From an uncultured bacterium (GTDB taxonomy: Bacteria > Bacillota > Clostridia > Oscillospirales > Ruminococcaceae), in assembly GCA_934845495.1 (NCBI GenBank), contig CAKWRB010000019.1, positions 1 to 13,811 of the forward strand: a stretch of DNA of 13,811 nt, in the 5' to 3' direction. Positions within the stretch are counted from its first letter, which is position 1. Every line of letters begins with the position of its first letter. Below, one piece after another: positions 1-6,432 of this stretch. The position numbers were made by a program, and so were the translations under genes. The notes under the pieces are model-generated. The model was not told the DNA's origin, ran no database searches, and was given only the letters and a program-made list of their open reading frames with translations.

Positions 1-415
1 GTGCAGCCTCAGCCTTTGCTTTCCCGTTCTGAACTTCAATATGCAGATGAGCGCCAAGTCCTTTTGCCAGTCCTGTATTAGACTGAATGCCCAGCTTATC
101 ACCTACCTTGATCGAATCACCCGCAGAAACACAGATATTCTTCATATGCAGATACAGATAGGTCCTCTGTCCATCATAGATAGCAACAGTACCATAGTTG
201 ATTCCGATGAAAACTACGGTACCTGCATGTGCAGAATGGATGGTCAGCTTATCCTCTCCATTTTCTGCCCTTCCAGGAACGCCGTACATATCAATTCCCG
301 TATGGTACTTTCCGTAATAACCGTTTACGCTGTACTTTGCACCATAAAGGTTATACAGGAAATGCTGATCATCAGGGGGGTTATAGCCAAACACCTTACG
401 TTTGAAAATTTTTTC
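1..415 (-). pseudogene. 5'-truncated M23 (LytM-type) metallopeptidase module, also cut by the window edge
   Basis: The minus strand is open from 415 to the window edge and encodes a zinc endopeptidase domain of family M23, which cleaves peptidoglycan cross-bridges outside the cell. Visible are the first zinc motif HTGID (HxxxD), the core strand YLYLHMKN and the second motif HLHIEV (HxH). The reading frame is bounded upstream by an in-frame TGA at 416-418. No ATG precedes the catalytic motif and the only upstream GTG has no ribosome binding site, so the signal peptide and N-terminal part of a normal M23 protein are missing. The frame enters directly from a 102-bp repeat that carries a minus-strand terminator, so transcription from further upstream should stop just before it. 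I read it as a silent or decayed gene fragment, or an orphan C-terminal cassette. The domain call is firm; its status as a non-expressed fragment is inferred. Confidence 0.75.
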
Positions 416-417
416 TC

Positions 418-450
418 AAAAAAAAGAAAAGCAGTCCATTGGGACTGCTT
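418..450 (-). terminator. Rho-independent terminator inside repeat copy 1
   Basis: On the minus strand a 9-bp perfect stem (AAGCAGTCC / GGACTGCTT, 442-450 with 429-437) with a 4-base loop is followed by a T-rich run (TTCT then eight T's). The plus-strand side has no T-run, so it works in one direction. It sits immediately upstream of the M23 fragment. Confidence 0.8.
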
Positions 451-473
451 GGAGAAAGAAATTCAGGGCAGGA

Positions 474-502
474 TTTACGGGAGTTCCCGGCACTGCTATA
501 AT
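474..502 (+). promoter_or_regulatory. Sigma-A-type promoter with operator-like palindrome (repeat copy 1)
   Basis: TTTACG (474-479) and a perfect TATAAT (497-502) are separated by exactly 17 bases. The spacer holds the palindrome CGGGA-GT-TCCCG (478-489), placed where a repressor or a MerR-like activator would bind. Transcription would start near 509 and read into the lipoprotein gene at 595. Confidence 0.65.
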
Positions 503-594
503 AAAAGTAGGAAAAAAGACTGCTTGTTTTTCCGGCATAGAGTATCACCTCATTTCAGAAAAGATTTTGTAAATGCAGAACAGGAGGGAACGGT

Positions 595-1119
595 ATGGGA
601 AAGCGATTGCTGGCAGGAGTTTTGGCCCTGTGCCTGCTGCTGGGCGGGTGCAGCGCAGATCGGGGAAGCTCGTCCTCATCGGGGGCAATGCACACAGTAG
701 TCTGCTGGATTACGAACAATGGCCACCTGATGGATGTACAGATATCTGTTCCACAGAACTGGGAAGTGAATCCGGAGAAAAAGTGGAACCTGGAAGCAGA
801 TGGAAAAACGGTAGTGGAATTTAAACTTCACTCCTATACCAGCACACCAATGGATATAAACGACTACGACTGGTCTCTCATGGATTCAGAATATATGGAA
901 AGTCAGGATCTGATCGAAGCGGGTAATCTGGAGATTTCTGGAATGTCCGGGAGATATTACCGTTATCTGTTAAGACGGGAAAGCCGGGAGGTTGTTTACT
1001 GCAGTGTGTTCGACGGTGTCCAGGTGGTAGATTTCAATTATTATCCGGACTCTGGCATTCCGTTGGAGGAGGTAGAGCAGACCATGGCCTCCATCATTGT
1101 ACAGAAACATGAGGAATAA
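595..1119 (+). CDS. Small secreted lipoprotein, PsbP-like fold suspected
   Basis: This 174-residue protein starts at an ATG with AGGAGGG placed 6-12 bases upstream. The first 19 residues form a lipoprotein signal peptide (basic MGKR, a Leu/Ala-rich core, lipobox LLGGC), so the mature protein should be tethered to the outer face of the membrane by Cys19. A Ser-rich linker follows. The globular part has alternating beta-strand segments with a 'VPQNWEV' opening and a closing 'EEVEQTMASIIV' helix, an arrangement seen in PsbP-like bacterial lipoproteins; that comparison is by eye and weak. The gene has its own promoter within the 102-bp repeat and its own terminator at 1128-1159. It lies between two M23 endopeptidase fragments on the other strand, so a role in protecting the wall or in immunity against such enzymes is conceivable but not shown. 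Confidence 0.85.
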   Translation: MGKRLLAGVLALCLLLGGCSADRGSSSSSGAMHTVVCWITNNGHLMDVQISVPQNWEVNPEKKWNLEADGKTVVEFKLHSYTSTPMDINDYDWSLMDSEYMESQDLIEAGNLEISGMSGRYYRYLLRRESREVVYCSVFDGVQVVDFNYYPDSGIPLEEVEQTMASIIVQKHEE

Positions 1120-1127
1120 GCGTCACG

Positions 1128-1159
1128 AAAAGCAGAGATCATGAAGATCTCTGCTTTTT
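1128..1159. terminator. Bidirectional Rho-independent terminator
   Basis: A 10-bp perfect stem (AGCAGAGATC at 1131-1140 with GATCTCTGCT at 1146-1155, extended by A/T pairs) has A-runs and T-runs on the two sides, so it can end both the plus-strand lipoprotein transcript and the converging minus-strand M23 transcript whose stop codon is at 1165. Confidence 0.85.
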
Positions 1160-1164
1160 AGCCG

Positions 1165-2034
1165 TTACTTTCTCATATAGCCATAAGGGATCAAGGATGT
1201 AAGAGCGGTGGAAGCAGAAGAAACAAAGTTGTTTCCAGCAGAATACACTTCCTTTGGGCATACTTCAAAGTGAAGGTGGGAAGCGATATTATATCGGCTT
1301 ACATTGGACTGCTCCCCAATAATTGTTCCAGCAGGGATTGTTTGGTTTACAGTAAGGGAATCAGGAATGTTTTTCATATGAAGATAAATTGTGGTAACTT
1401 CCAGTTCCGGTACATAAATCATCACACAACCGTAATCTCCTCCCTTTGCAAGTATTTTACCTCCCCCAAAAGCATGAATTTTCGCACCCTCGCCAATATC
1501 CATATCCACTCCATGATGGAACTTTGCATCACTGTCATATTCGCCAAACAGATAGTATGCTACGGAACTTCGGGCAGGAAGATAATCAATAGCAAATACT
1601 TCCTTTGCAAAATTCTGAATCGTGGTCAAAACTGTCTGGCCCTTTTCTGTATCCAGGAAATTCATATTATTTTCACTGGGACGGAATCCACTACCACGAT
1701 GATATGATTCTATAGTGCCATCCTTCTGAACATTCTTAATGGTAATTGTAGATCCGGTAAACGACAGAGGTTTCTTATATCGCTGCATAATATTTACCGA
1801 TTCAATATTGGAAGGTGGGTTAATAGGATCGGATCCCGGCTCCGGCTCCGGATCCGTACCGCCGCCGACCTCAATTGTTTTTTGGATTTGGAAAGCCGCT
1901 TGGATCCCAGGCACTCCGCGGCGGGCCTGGAGAGCCAGGGGCTTTCTGCTTTTGTGGGAGGCTGTTTTGTCCTCCTCACCTTCTATCCGAAAAACAGAGG
2001 GGATTCGTACCCTATTTTGAAATTTTTTTCTCAA
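1165..2034 (-). CDS. M23 (LytM-type) metallopeptidase module, 5' end missing or replaced
   Basis: The open frame of 289 codons encodes a C-terminal M23 endopeptidase domain (about residues 150-262 counting from 2034), with HHGVD (173-177, HxxxD motif), IYLHMKN (216-222) and HLHFEV (253-258, HxH motif). Before it lie a Gly/Pro/Glu/Asp linker (residues 57-75) and about 80 residues of unrecognised sequence. The only start that gives this length is a TTG at 2034 that lies in the T-run of the repeat's terminator with no ribosome binding site. There is no signal peptide although M23 enzymes act outside the cell. As with the first module (1-415), the coding part begins at the edge of the 102-bp repeat, so the true N-terminus appears lost. 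The first ~55 residues may be non-coding DNA that happens to be open. The M23 domain is certain; expression is doubtful. Confidence 0.7.
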   Translation of the reverse strand: MRKKFQNRVRIPSVFRIEGEEDKTASHKSRKPLALQARRGVPGIQAAFQIQKTIEVGGGTDPEPEPGSDPINPPSNIESVNIMQRYKKPLSFTGSTITIKNVQKDGTIESYHRGSGFRPSENNMNFLDTEKGQTVLTTIQNFAKEVFAIDYLPARSSVAYYLFGEYDSDAKFHHGVDMDIGEGAKIHAFGGGKILAKGGDYGCVMIYVPELEVTTIYLHMKNIPDSLTVNQTIPAGTIIGEQSNVSRYNIASHLHFEVCPKEVYSAGNNFVSSASTALTSLIPYGYMRK

Positions 2035-2065
2035 AAAAAAGAAAAGCAGTCCATTGGGACTGCTT
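2033..2065 (-). terminator. Rho-independent terminator inside repeat copy 2
   Basis: Same 9-bp stem, 4-base loop and T-run as at 418-450. It lies directly upstream of the second M23 frame on the minus strand and would block read-through into it. Confidence 0.8.
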
Positions 2066-2088
2066 GGAGAAAGAAATTCAGGGCAGGA

Positions 2089-2117
2089 TTTACGGGAGTT
2101 CCCGGCACTGCTATAAT
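2089..2117 (+). promoter_or_regulatory. Sigma-A-type promoter with palindrome (repeat copy 2)
   Basis: TTTACG - 17 bases - TATAAT with the same CGGGA-GT-TCCCG palindrome in the spacer. No gene follows: the transcript would run about 85 bases from ~2124 to the terminator at 2175-2208. Confidence 0.55.
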
Positions 2118-2174
2118 GATATGGAGAATCGTAAGGGGATCATAGATGAAGTAGTCATTTCCCATCCCTGATGG

Positions 2175-2208
2175 AAAAAAGCCGAAGGCTGTTGCCTTCG
2201 GCTTTTTT
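2175..2208. terminator. Bidirectional Rho-independent terminator
   Basis: A 15-bp stem made of a 6-base A-run plus GCCGAAGGC pairs with GCCTTCGGC plus a T-run around a TGTT loop (2190-2193). It serves the minus-strand acetyltransferase gene (stop at 2229) and any plus-strand transcript from the promoter at 2089-2117. Confidence 0.9.
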
Positions 2209-2228
2209 ATGTTTCGATACAGGTTTTG

Positions 2229-2864
2229 TCAGGAAAGATCCATGCAGAAGCTCCAGTTGCCGATCTGCTGGCCATTCTGTTCCAGCATCCGCTCCGCAAA
2301 ATTCCGGAATCCGTTCTTCTGATAGAATTTACAGTTTTCCTCGGTATTGGTGATGAGGGTAAGCTCCTGCCCGCCTTGATGCTGTACATAGGGGATCAGG
2401 CAGTCCTGCAGCATACCGCTGCCCAGACCGCAGCCCTTCATCAAATCGTCCACTGCCAGCACCTCCAGATACCAGGCAGAGGGATACTTTTTATCACAGT
2501 CTGCCCGGGCATCTTCCGAAAAGTGGAAGAAGTTGAGAATCTTGGAAAGCCCCACCGGAAAGACCAGGCTCAGTCCGCCGGCTTTGACATAATCCTGCAC
2601 ATCAGCCTTTTTGTTTGCCGGGTCTTCGACCAGTGCAGCCGAGACGATCTCCCCGTCCTTGACACCAACAAAGCACTTGTTCTGCTGAACATTGGCCTTG
2701 ATGTTGATGCGGTGCAGTTTTTCCATATAGCTGCTGTATGAGGATTCAGTCCGGAATGCATTGCGGAACACACAGTCAAAATAGGGATAGTTGCGAAAAG
2801 ACTGTGCAGACAGCTGTGCAATCCGGTTAAAATCCTTTTGGGTTGCCTCTCGATAGTGGATCAT
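2229..2864 (-). CDS. GNAT-family N-acetyltransferase
   Basis: This 211-residue cytoplasmic enzyme should move the acetyl group of acetyl-CoA to an amine; the substrate cannot be told from sequence. The N-terminus (MIHYREATQKDFNRIAQLS) has the usual first strand and helix of the fold. The acetyl-CoA binding motif A is clear in the C-terminal half (LEVLAVDDLMKGCGLGSGML, with the Q/R-x-x-G-x-G/A loop as KGCGLGSG), followed by the motif B strand and helix ITNTEENCKFYQKNGF. A longer frame begins at 2900, but the ATG at 2864 has GAAGGAGG about ten bases upstream and starts exactly at the family's normal N-terminus, so I chose it. The gene diverges from the MerR regulator at 3206, and GNAT and MerR genes are often neighbours. 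The terminator at 2175-2208 closes it. Confidence 0.88.
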   Translation of the reverse strand: MIHYREATQKDFNRIAQLSAQSFRNYPYFDCVFRNAFRTESSYSSYMEKLHRINIKANVQQNKCFVGVKDGEIVSAALVEDPANKKADVQDYVKAGGLSLVFPVGLSKILNFFHFSEDARADCDKKYPSAWYLEVLAVDDLMKGCGLGSGMLQDCLIPYVQHQGGQELTLITNTEENCKFYQKNGFRNFAERMLEQNGQQIGNWSFCMDLS

Positions 2865-3011
2865 AGGGAACTTCCGCCTCCTTCGTGTAATGGGATTCAT
2901 TTTACCGGCCAGATTTGAAAAAACAGAGCAGTTCCGATCAACAAATCAAGAACTTTTTGAAAACTCGTCCGATTCGGGCGGAACTCTCGCAATACAGGAC
3001 CCAGAAGATGG

Positions 3012-3050
3012 AAAAACTCCTCGGAGCAATCAGCTCCAGGGAGTTTTTTT
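3012..3050. terminator. Two-part hairpin terminator
   Basis: Outer arms AAAAACTCC (3012-3020) and GGAGTTTTT (3040-3048) enclose an inner stem GGAGC / GCTCC (3023-3027 with 3033-3037). A T-run of seven follows on the plus strand and an A-run mirrors it on the other, so it could act both ways. Confidence 0.75.
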
Positions 3051-3169
3051 ATGCTCTGATCCGGCAGCAGATCGTTTTTTTCATAAAATACCTGTCGCTC
3101 CTCGGTTGGTTTCCCTGCGCGAAATTTGCAGCTTCTATTTCGGAATGCGATTTTCACACAAAGCCCTTG

Positions 3170-3188
3170 ACTGCACGCAGCGTGCAGT
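3170..3188. promoter_or_regulatory. Perfect 19-bp palindrome upstream of the MerR gene
   Basis: ACTGCACGC-A-GCGTGCAGT is a perfect inverted repeat ending 17 bases before the MerR start codon and overlapping a TTGACT (3167-3172) that could be a -35 box. MerR proteins bind palindromes between -35 and -10, so an autoregulatory operator is the natural reading; no clear -10 is visible downstream. There is no T-run, so it is not a terminator. Confidence 0.55.
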
Positions 3189-3205
3189 TTTACGGTGAGG
3201 AGGAC

Positions 3206-3538
3206 ATGAAGATGAAACAGAAGCTGCGTCAGGTGTGTGCGGAACTGAACATTTCCCGACGGACCATCCAGGGATACGAAAAGGAAGGACTGGTATCCCC
3301 ATCCGGGAAAAACAAATACGGGCATCTGCTTTATGGTGAGGCGGAACGGGAACGGATCCGGCTGGTACGGTTTTATCAGCAGGTGGGGTTTCCCCTGAAG
3401 GAGATCAAAGCCCTTATGGAAGCTCCGGTGCCGATCCGGAAAGCAGCGCTCGAGCGAAAGGAGGGAGAGCTGGAATCCGAATGCCTTCGTCTGCAGGAAT
3501 TGATCCGGCAGGTGAAGGAGTATATTGCCGTGCTGTAA
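3206..3538 (+). CDS. Small MerR-family transcriptional regulator
   Basis: The 110-residue protein begins at the ATG after GAGGAGG (3197-3203). A winged helix-turn-helix fills residues ~5-70: LRQVCAELNISRRTIQGYEKEGL is the HTH with the conserved Arg/Tyr DNA contacts, followed by the wing (SPSGKNKYGHLLY) and the second HTH-like part (ERIRLVRFYQQVGFPLKEIKALM). The rest is a short Glu/Arg/Leu-rich helix for antiparallel coiled-coil dimerisation. There is no separate effector domain and no Cys-based metal site, so it is a minimal MerR and the ligand is unknown. A longer frame starting at 2915 would run through a terminator and is not credible. The lipoprotein gene at 3597 lies 58 bases downstream on the same strand and may be its co-transcribed target. 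The palindrome at 3170-3188 is a candidate operator. Confidence 0.88.
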   Translation: MKMKQKLRQVCAELNISRRTIQGYEKEGLVSPSGKNKYGHLLYGEAERERIRLVRFYQQVGFPLKEIKALMEAPVPIRKAALERKEGELESECLRLQELIRQVKEYIAVL

Positions 3539-3596
3539 CAGGCACGGCAGAAGAATCCGCATTCCAAGAGATTCAAATCAAGAGGAGGAACATACA

Positions 3597-4979
3597 ATGA
3601 TACTCAAACTTTTGCCTATGCTGCTGACAGCAGCCATGGTTTCGCTGATGACCGCCTGCAGTGGTACCACAGGTGACGATTTTTCCCAGGCTTCCGGGAG
3701 CAGTGTGACGGAACAGGCATCGGAGGTTGCCGGTTCGCTGGGAGAGTTCCGGACCGATGCCGTACTGGAAGAGACAGTTCTGCTGGACGAAGATGGGGTA
3801 AAGATCACGGCCACTGGGCTTACCTATACCGATTATGAGGTGCGGGTGGACCTCACCCTGGAAAATAACAGCGGAAAAGATCTGAGCTTTGTCGCTGGGT
3901 CGATGGGATACAGCTGCAATTCGGTCAATGGCTATATGATCGACGATGGCTATCTGAACTGCGATGTGGCTGCAGGTAAAAAAGCCAGCGACACCATCAG
4001 CTTCAGCTATGATGACCTGATGTTCTATGGCATCGATGAGATTGCCGACCTGGAACTTGGGATCTACACCACCGATCCCTCCTATCACAGCACCTATTAT
4101 AAGCCCTTTCAGCTGAAAACCTCTGCCTATGAAACCCATGATTACAGCACCGATCATTACCAGAACACCATTACCAGCGGTGCTGCAAAGCACACCTATG
4201 GTTATCAGATGGATCAGTTCAGCAAGGAGGCGCAGTATGACAAGAATGGAGTGAAACTGCTCTCCAGTGGGGTGATGACCAAACGGGACGGAACCACAGT
4301 GATTTTGCTGGAAGTGCAGAATACAGCCGATAAGCCCATCTACCTCACCACCTCCCACATTGTGATCAATGGTCTGTTGGTGGAGGACTCCACCTGGTCC
4401 AGTGACGCAATCAATCCCGGCAAAAACCGCATTGTCGATGTGCAGCTTTCGTCGGTGATGAGTCAGGAGTACCAGAAAGCATACGGGATTTCCGAGGTGG
4501 GTTCGGTATCGATCTCCCTGGGCCAGAAGGACGAAAAGGGGCGTGAGCTCTTTGCTGGGACCCCCATCGAAATCACCGTGCCGGGTGGTAAGGCACAGTT
4601 CAATGCTGACGGTGCCGAGGTCTACAACAACGACGGTCTGCGCATCGTCTCCAAGGGCGTTGTGGAGGACGGCCTGGAGTACAGCAGTATGATGCATGTT
4701 CTCTTGCTGGTGGAAAACAACAGCGGCAGGACCCTTTCGGTGGGAGATAAGTACAATTCCCTTTCGGTGAATGGGTACATGACCGACTATATCTGCTATA
4801 CCCAGGAGCTGAAGGACGGAGAAACCGCCATCTTCCCCATTGACCTGTGGAAATCCTCACTGGAAAAGAATCAGATTACTTCGGCAGAGGAGATCCAGGA
4901 GGTAGAAGTCAGCCTGGAGATCAAGGAGGGGTATACCTCGGTTGGTCAGCCCAAGCTGACCCTTTCGTTTGAAAAATAA
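3597..4979 (+). CDS. Large lipoprotein with three beta-sandwich-like repeats
   Basis: The 460-residue product starts at the ATG preceded by AGAGGAGG. Residues 1-20 are a hydrophobic signal sequence with a slightly unusual lipobox (LMTA before Cys21, Met at -3), then an acidic/Ser linker. Three related units of about 100 residues follow at roughly 61-160, 212-310 and 340-445. Each opens with '(D/N)xDGVK(I/L)xxxG', continues with a strand pattern like 'VxLxLEN(N/T)(S/A)xxxL', then 'VNGYM' or a variant, and ends in 'LEL/VSIxL'. This is the look of the DUF4352/DUF5067-type immunoglobulin-like beta-sandwich domains common in Firmicute surface lipoproteins; the family name is inferred by eye. The protein should sit on the outer membrane face. 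Function is unknown; ligand binding or wall interaction is plausible. It follows the MerR gene and ends at a strong terminator (5000-5045). Confidence 0.88.
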   Translation: MILKLLPMLLTAAMVSLMTACSGTTGDDFSQASGSSVTEQASEVAGSLGEFRTDAVLEETVLLDEDGVKITATGLTYTDYEVRVDLTLENNSGKDLSFVAGSMGYSCNSVNGYMIDDGYLNCDVAAGKKASDTISFSYDDLMFYGIDEIADLELGIYTTDPSYHSTYYKPFQLKTSAYETHDYSTDHYQNTITSGAAKHTYGYQMDQFSKEAQYDKNGVKLLSSGVMTKRDGTTVILLEVQNTADKPIYLTTSHIVINGLLVEDSTWSSDAINPGKNRIVDVQLSSVMSQEYQKAYGISEVGSVSISLGQKDEKGRELFAGTPIEITVPGGKAQFNADGAEVYNNDGLRIVSKGVVEDGLEYSSMMHVLLLVENNSGRTLSVGDKYNSLSVNGYMTDYICYTQELKDGETAIFPIDLWKSSLEKNQITSAEEIQEVEVSLEIKEGYTSVGQPKLTLSFEK

Positions 4980-4999
4980 ATCCGTCCGCCAAGTGGCCG

Positions 5000-5045
5000 A
5001 AAAAGCCCCCGGAGAAGCACACAGCGCTCTCCGGGGGCTTTTTAT
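5000..5045. terminator. Strong bidirectional terminator
   Basis: A 16-bp perfect stem (5000-5015 with 5028-5043, core GCCCCCGGAGA / TCTCCGGGGGC) around a 12-base loop, with A-run and T-run on opposite ends. It separates the converging plus-strand lipoprotein gene and the minus-strand sigma-factor operon. Confidence 0.92.
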
Positions 5046-5086
5046 TTAGTTTTTTACAATTCAAGAAATGAAAAGCCCTGGGCCGC

Positions 5087-5914
5087 TTACAGTTTGGCCC
5101 TCTCGTTCTCTTCGTAGTAAGCATTCAGCTCCTGTGCTGCTTTCTTCACTCGTTCTGCCATTCCCTCTTCATATATTTCTTCATATGGGAATTGTGATAC
5201 ACTGATATTTTTTTCCTCCACTCCTTCCGCATCTCTTGGAGTCGAAAGAGAGAAGTCCATTGCACGAAATGGGATCTTCGCCGCATCAAACAGTGCTTTG
5301 ATTTCAATCATCTGTTCCGCCGCACGCTCGATTGTTACCTGAGGATCTTCCAGATAAAGAATCAAATGCCCGGATTCTTTGCCCAGCTCCCGCACATCAT
5401 AGATTTTATCTAATTCCAATTCTTCCTGCTTCAACGAGTAGGGCGCAATCTCATATGGATGATTTTCATCGATGCTCTCTCCCATTGCAAATTCCAATGT
5501 GCCAAACGCAATATGGCTCTCGTAGGGAAAAGACGGCGACTCAAACACACGGTCTGTCAGGTTGCGGTATTCTAACTCAATTCTTCTTGCAGTATTAAAT
5601 CTGTTTTTTACATCTGATTCATAAGAATCGTATTTCAGTGTTCCAAGCATATCGATATAACATGTAAATGCAGCATCCTCACTTGACTTAGAACAAATCC
5701 TCACATTGTAACATCCATCTTTGAAATTATAATTCAGTCCCTCAATATAATAATCGGTGTCTGGATATTGTTTTTCCAAATACAGATCTGCAGTTCGCTT
5801 GGCCATCATTTTTGAAGCCGGATTTCCCAGAAGTCCATTGGCAAAATATCCTATAAATCCTATTAGTCCCAGTGCAATGGCCAGCGCTGCAATTTTCAAA
5901 TACTTTTTCTTCAT
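5087..5914 (-). CDS. YfjL-like membrane-anchored protein
   Basis: The 275-residue protein starts at the ATG preceded by GAAAGGAG; a longer upstream frame would read back through the anti-sigma gene and is rejected. A basic MKKK start and a hydrophobic helix (residues ~6-29) anchor it in the membrane, with the remainder outside. The stretch after the anchor (GNPASKMMAKRTADLYLEKQYPDTDYYIEG, shown only in part: 'NPASKM', 'YLEKQYPDTDY', 'KYDSYESDV', 'FESPSFPYES', 'IAFGTLEF') matches what I recall of the Bacillus YfjL family, whose function is unknown. The gene overlaps the anti-sigma gene by four bases (ATGA), so it is translationally coupled and is the last gene of the ECF operon. It could sense or respond to envelope stress together with that pair; this is inference from context. 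Confidence 0.82.
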   Translation of the reverse strand: MKKKYLKIAALAIALGLIGFIGYFANGLLGNPASKMMAKRTADLYLEKQYPDTDYYIEGLNYNFKDGCYNVRICSKSSEDAAFTCYIDMLGTLKYDSYESDVKNRFNTARRIELEYRNLTDRVFESPSFPYESHIAFGTLEFAMGESIDENHPYEIAPYSLKQEELELDKIYDVRELGKESGHLILYLEDPQVTIERAAEQMIEIKALFDAAKIPFRAMDFSLSTPRDAEGVEEKNISVSQFPYEEIYEEGMAERVKKAAQELNAYYEENERAKL

Positions 5915-6432
5915 ACCGTTTTCTCCTTTCGAAATACAAAATAAAGCAAACCGACAATGGTTGTCCCTATCATTGCAAATACTGCATATATCAATATCCA
6001 CATCAATATATCCACAAAAGGCAAATACTCGTTTCCAAGACCCCAGGAAATCAGGTTCATAAGAACATGCATCACAAACAGTAAGCCCGGCACAAGATAG
6101 TATGATTTCCATCGGAACAACACATATCCGATGCCACCCATGGCCGGCATGAGCAAACTATTCAAAAACAGCTGGTCACCAGCCGTTAGGCTTACTCCCA
6201 AAAATAACCCAAACATCAAAAGCATCCCCATAAACAGCTGTATTTTCCGCTGCAATTTTTTAACGATCTTTTCTCCATTCAGAGGCGCCGGTGCCTGATC
6301 TTCAAATATGGCTCTGCAGGCCGGGCATTGTTCCAAATGATGCTGTACTGCATCTACACTATCCGGGCTTGCCAAACGATCCTGTACAAGTGGCATTAGA
6401 TCCATGCATATTTCACATGTAATTTTTGTCAT
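5911..6432 (-). CDS. Membrane anti-sigma factor with zinc-finger (zf-HC2/ZAS) domain
   Basis: The 173-residue protein has an N-terminal cytoplasmic anti-sigma domain with the zinc motif H32-LEQ-C36-PA-C39 (HxxxCxxC) plus Cys6 and Cys9, which is the hallmark of proteins that hold ECF sigma factors inactive at the membrane. After a short charged linker (about 50-63) come roughly four hydrophobic segments (about 65-82, 88-107, 112-132 and 138-167), more than the single segment of simple anti-sigma factors, so the membrane part may itself be the sensor. Its start overlaps the end of the sigma gene by four bases, and its stop overlaps the start of the YfjL-like gene in the same way. This strict coupling is typical for a sigma/anti-sigma pair made in fixed ratio. 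I am confident in the role; the inducing signal is unknown. Confidence 0.87.
   Translation of the reverse strand: MTKITCEICMDLMPLVQDRLASPDSVDAVQHHLEQCPACRAIFEDQAPAPLNGEKIVKKLQRKIQLFMGMLLMFGLFLGVSLTAGDQLFLNSLLMPAMGGIGYVLFRWKSYYLVPGLLFVMHVLMNLISWGLGNEYLPFVDILMWILIYAVFAMIGTTIVGLLYFVFRKEKTV

Larger units (their letters stand above)
401..502. repeat. 102-bp direct repeat, copy 1
   Basis: Bases 401-502 are identical to 2016-2117 except for one A-to-T change (408 versus 2023). The repeat contains a minus-strand terminator (418-450) and a plus-strand promoter with a palindrome in its spacer (474-502). Its left edge coincides with the start of the truncated M23 frame in both copies, and its right edge coincides with the promoter -10 hexamer. 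Confidence 0.9.
2016..2117. repeat. 102-bp direct repeat, copy 2
   Basis: It matches 401-502 at 101 of 102 positions in the same orientation, 1615 bp away, and again abuts the 5' edge of an M23 module on the minus strand. Flanks outside the repeat are unrelated between the two copies. Confidence 0.9.
2865..3205. other. Divergent intergenic region between acetyltransferase and MerR genes
   Basis: No convincing gene lies here. It holds the ribosome binding sites of the two divergent genes, a strong hairpin terminator (3012-3050) and a perfect 19-bp palindrome (3170-3188). What the terminator serves is unclear: no intact gene reads into it from either side, so it may be a remnant of a lost gene or an attenuator in the MerR leader. 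Confidence 0.6.

Noticed and set aside
2005..2030. T-arm-like GGGTACGAATCCCC on the minus strand, suggesting a tRNA end
   Set aside because: The flanking stem positions do not pair, there is no CCA or acceptor end, and no other tRNA part is nearby.
2122..2169. Short frame MENRKGIIDEVVISHP directly after promoter copy 2
   Set aside because: It has no ribosome binding site, and its start codon would lie at or before the predicted transcription start.
2915..3205. Long N-terminal extension of the MerR frame
   Set aside because: It would run through a strong terminator and the palindrome; the ATG at 3206 has a good ribosome binding site and matches the family start.
3573..4697. 374-codon minus-strand frame opposite the large lipoprotein gene
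   Set aside because: It is rich in His/Ile/Val with no domain or start signal; the plus strand has a lipoprotein signal, repeats and ribosome site, so this is a shadow.
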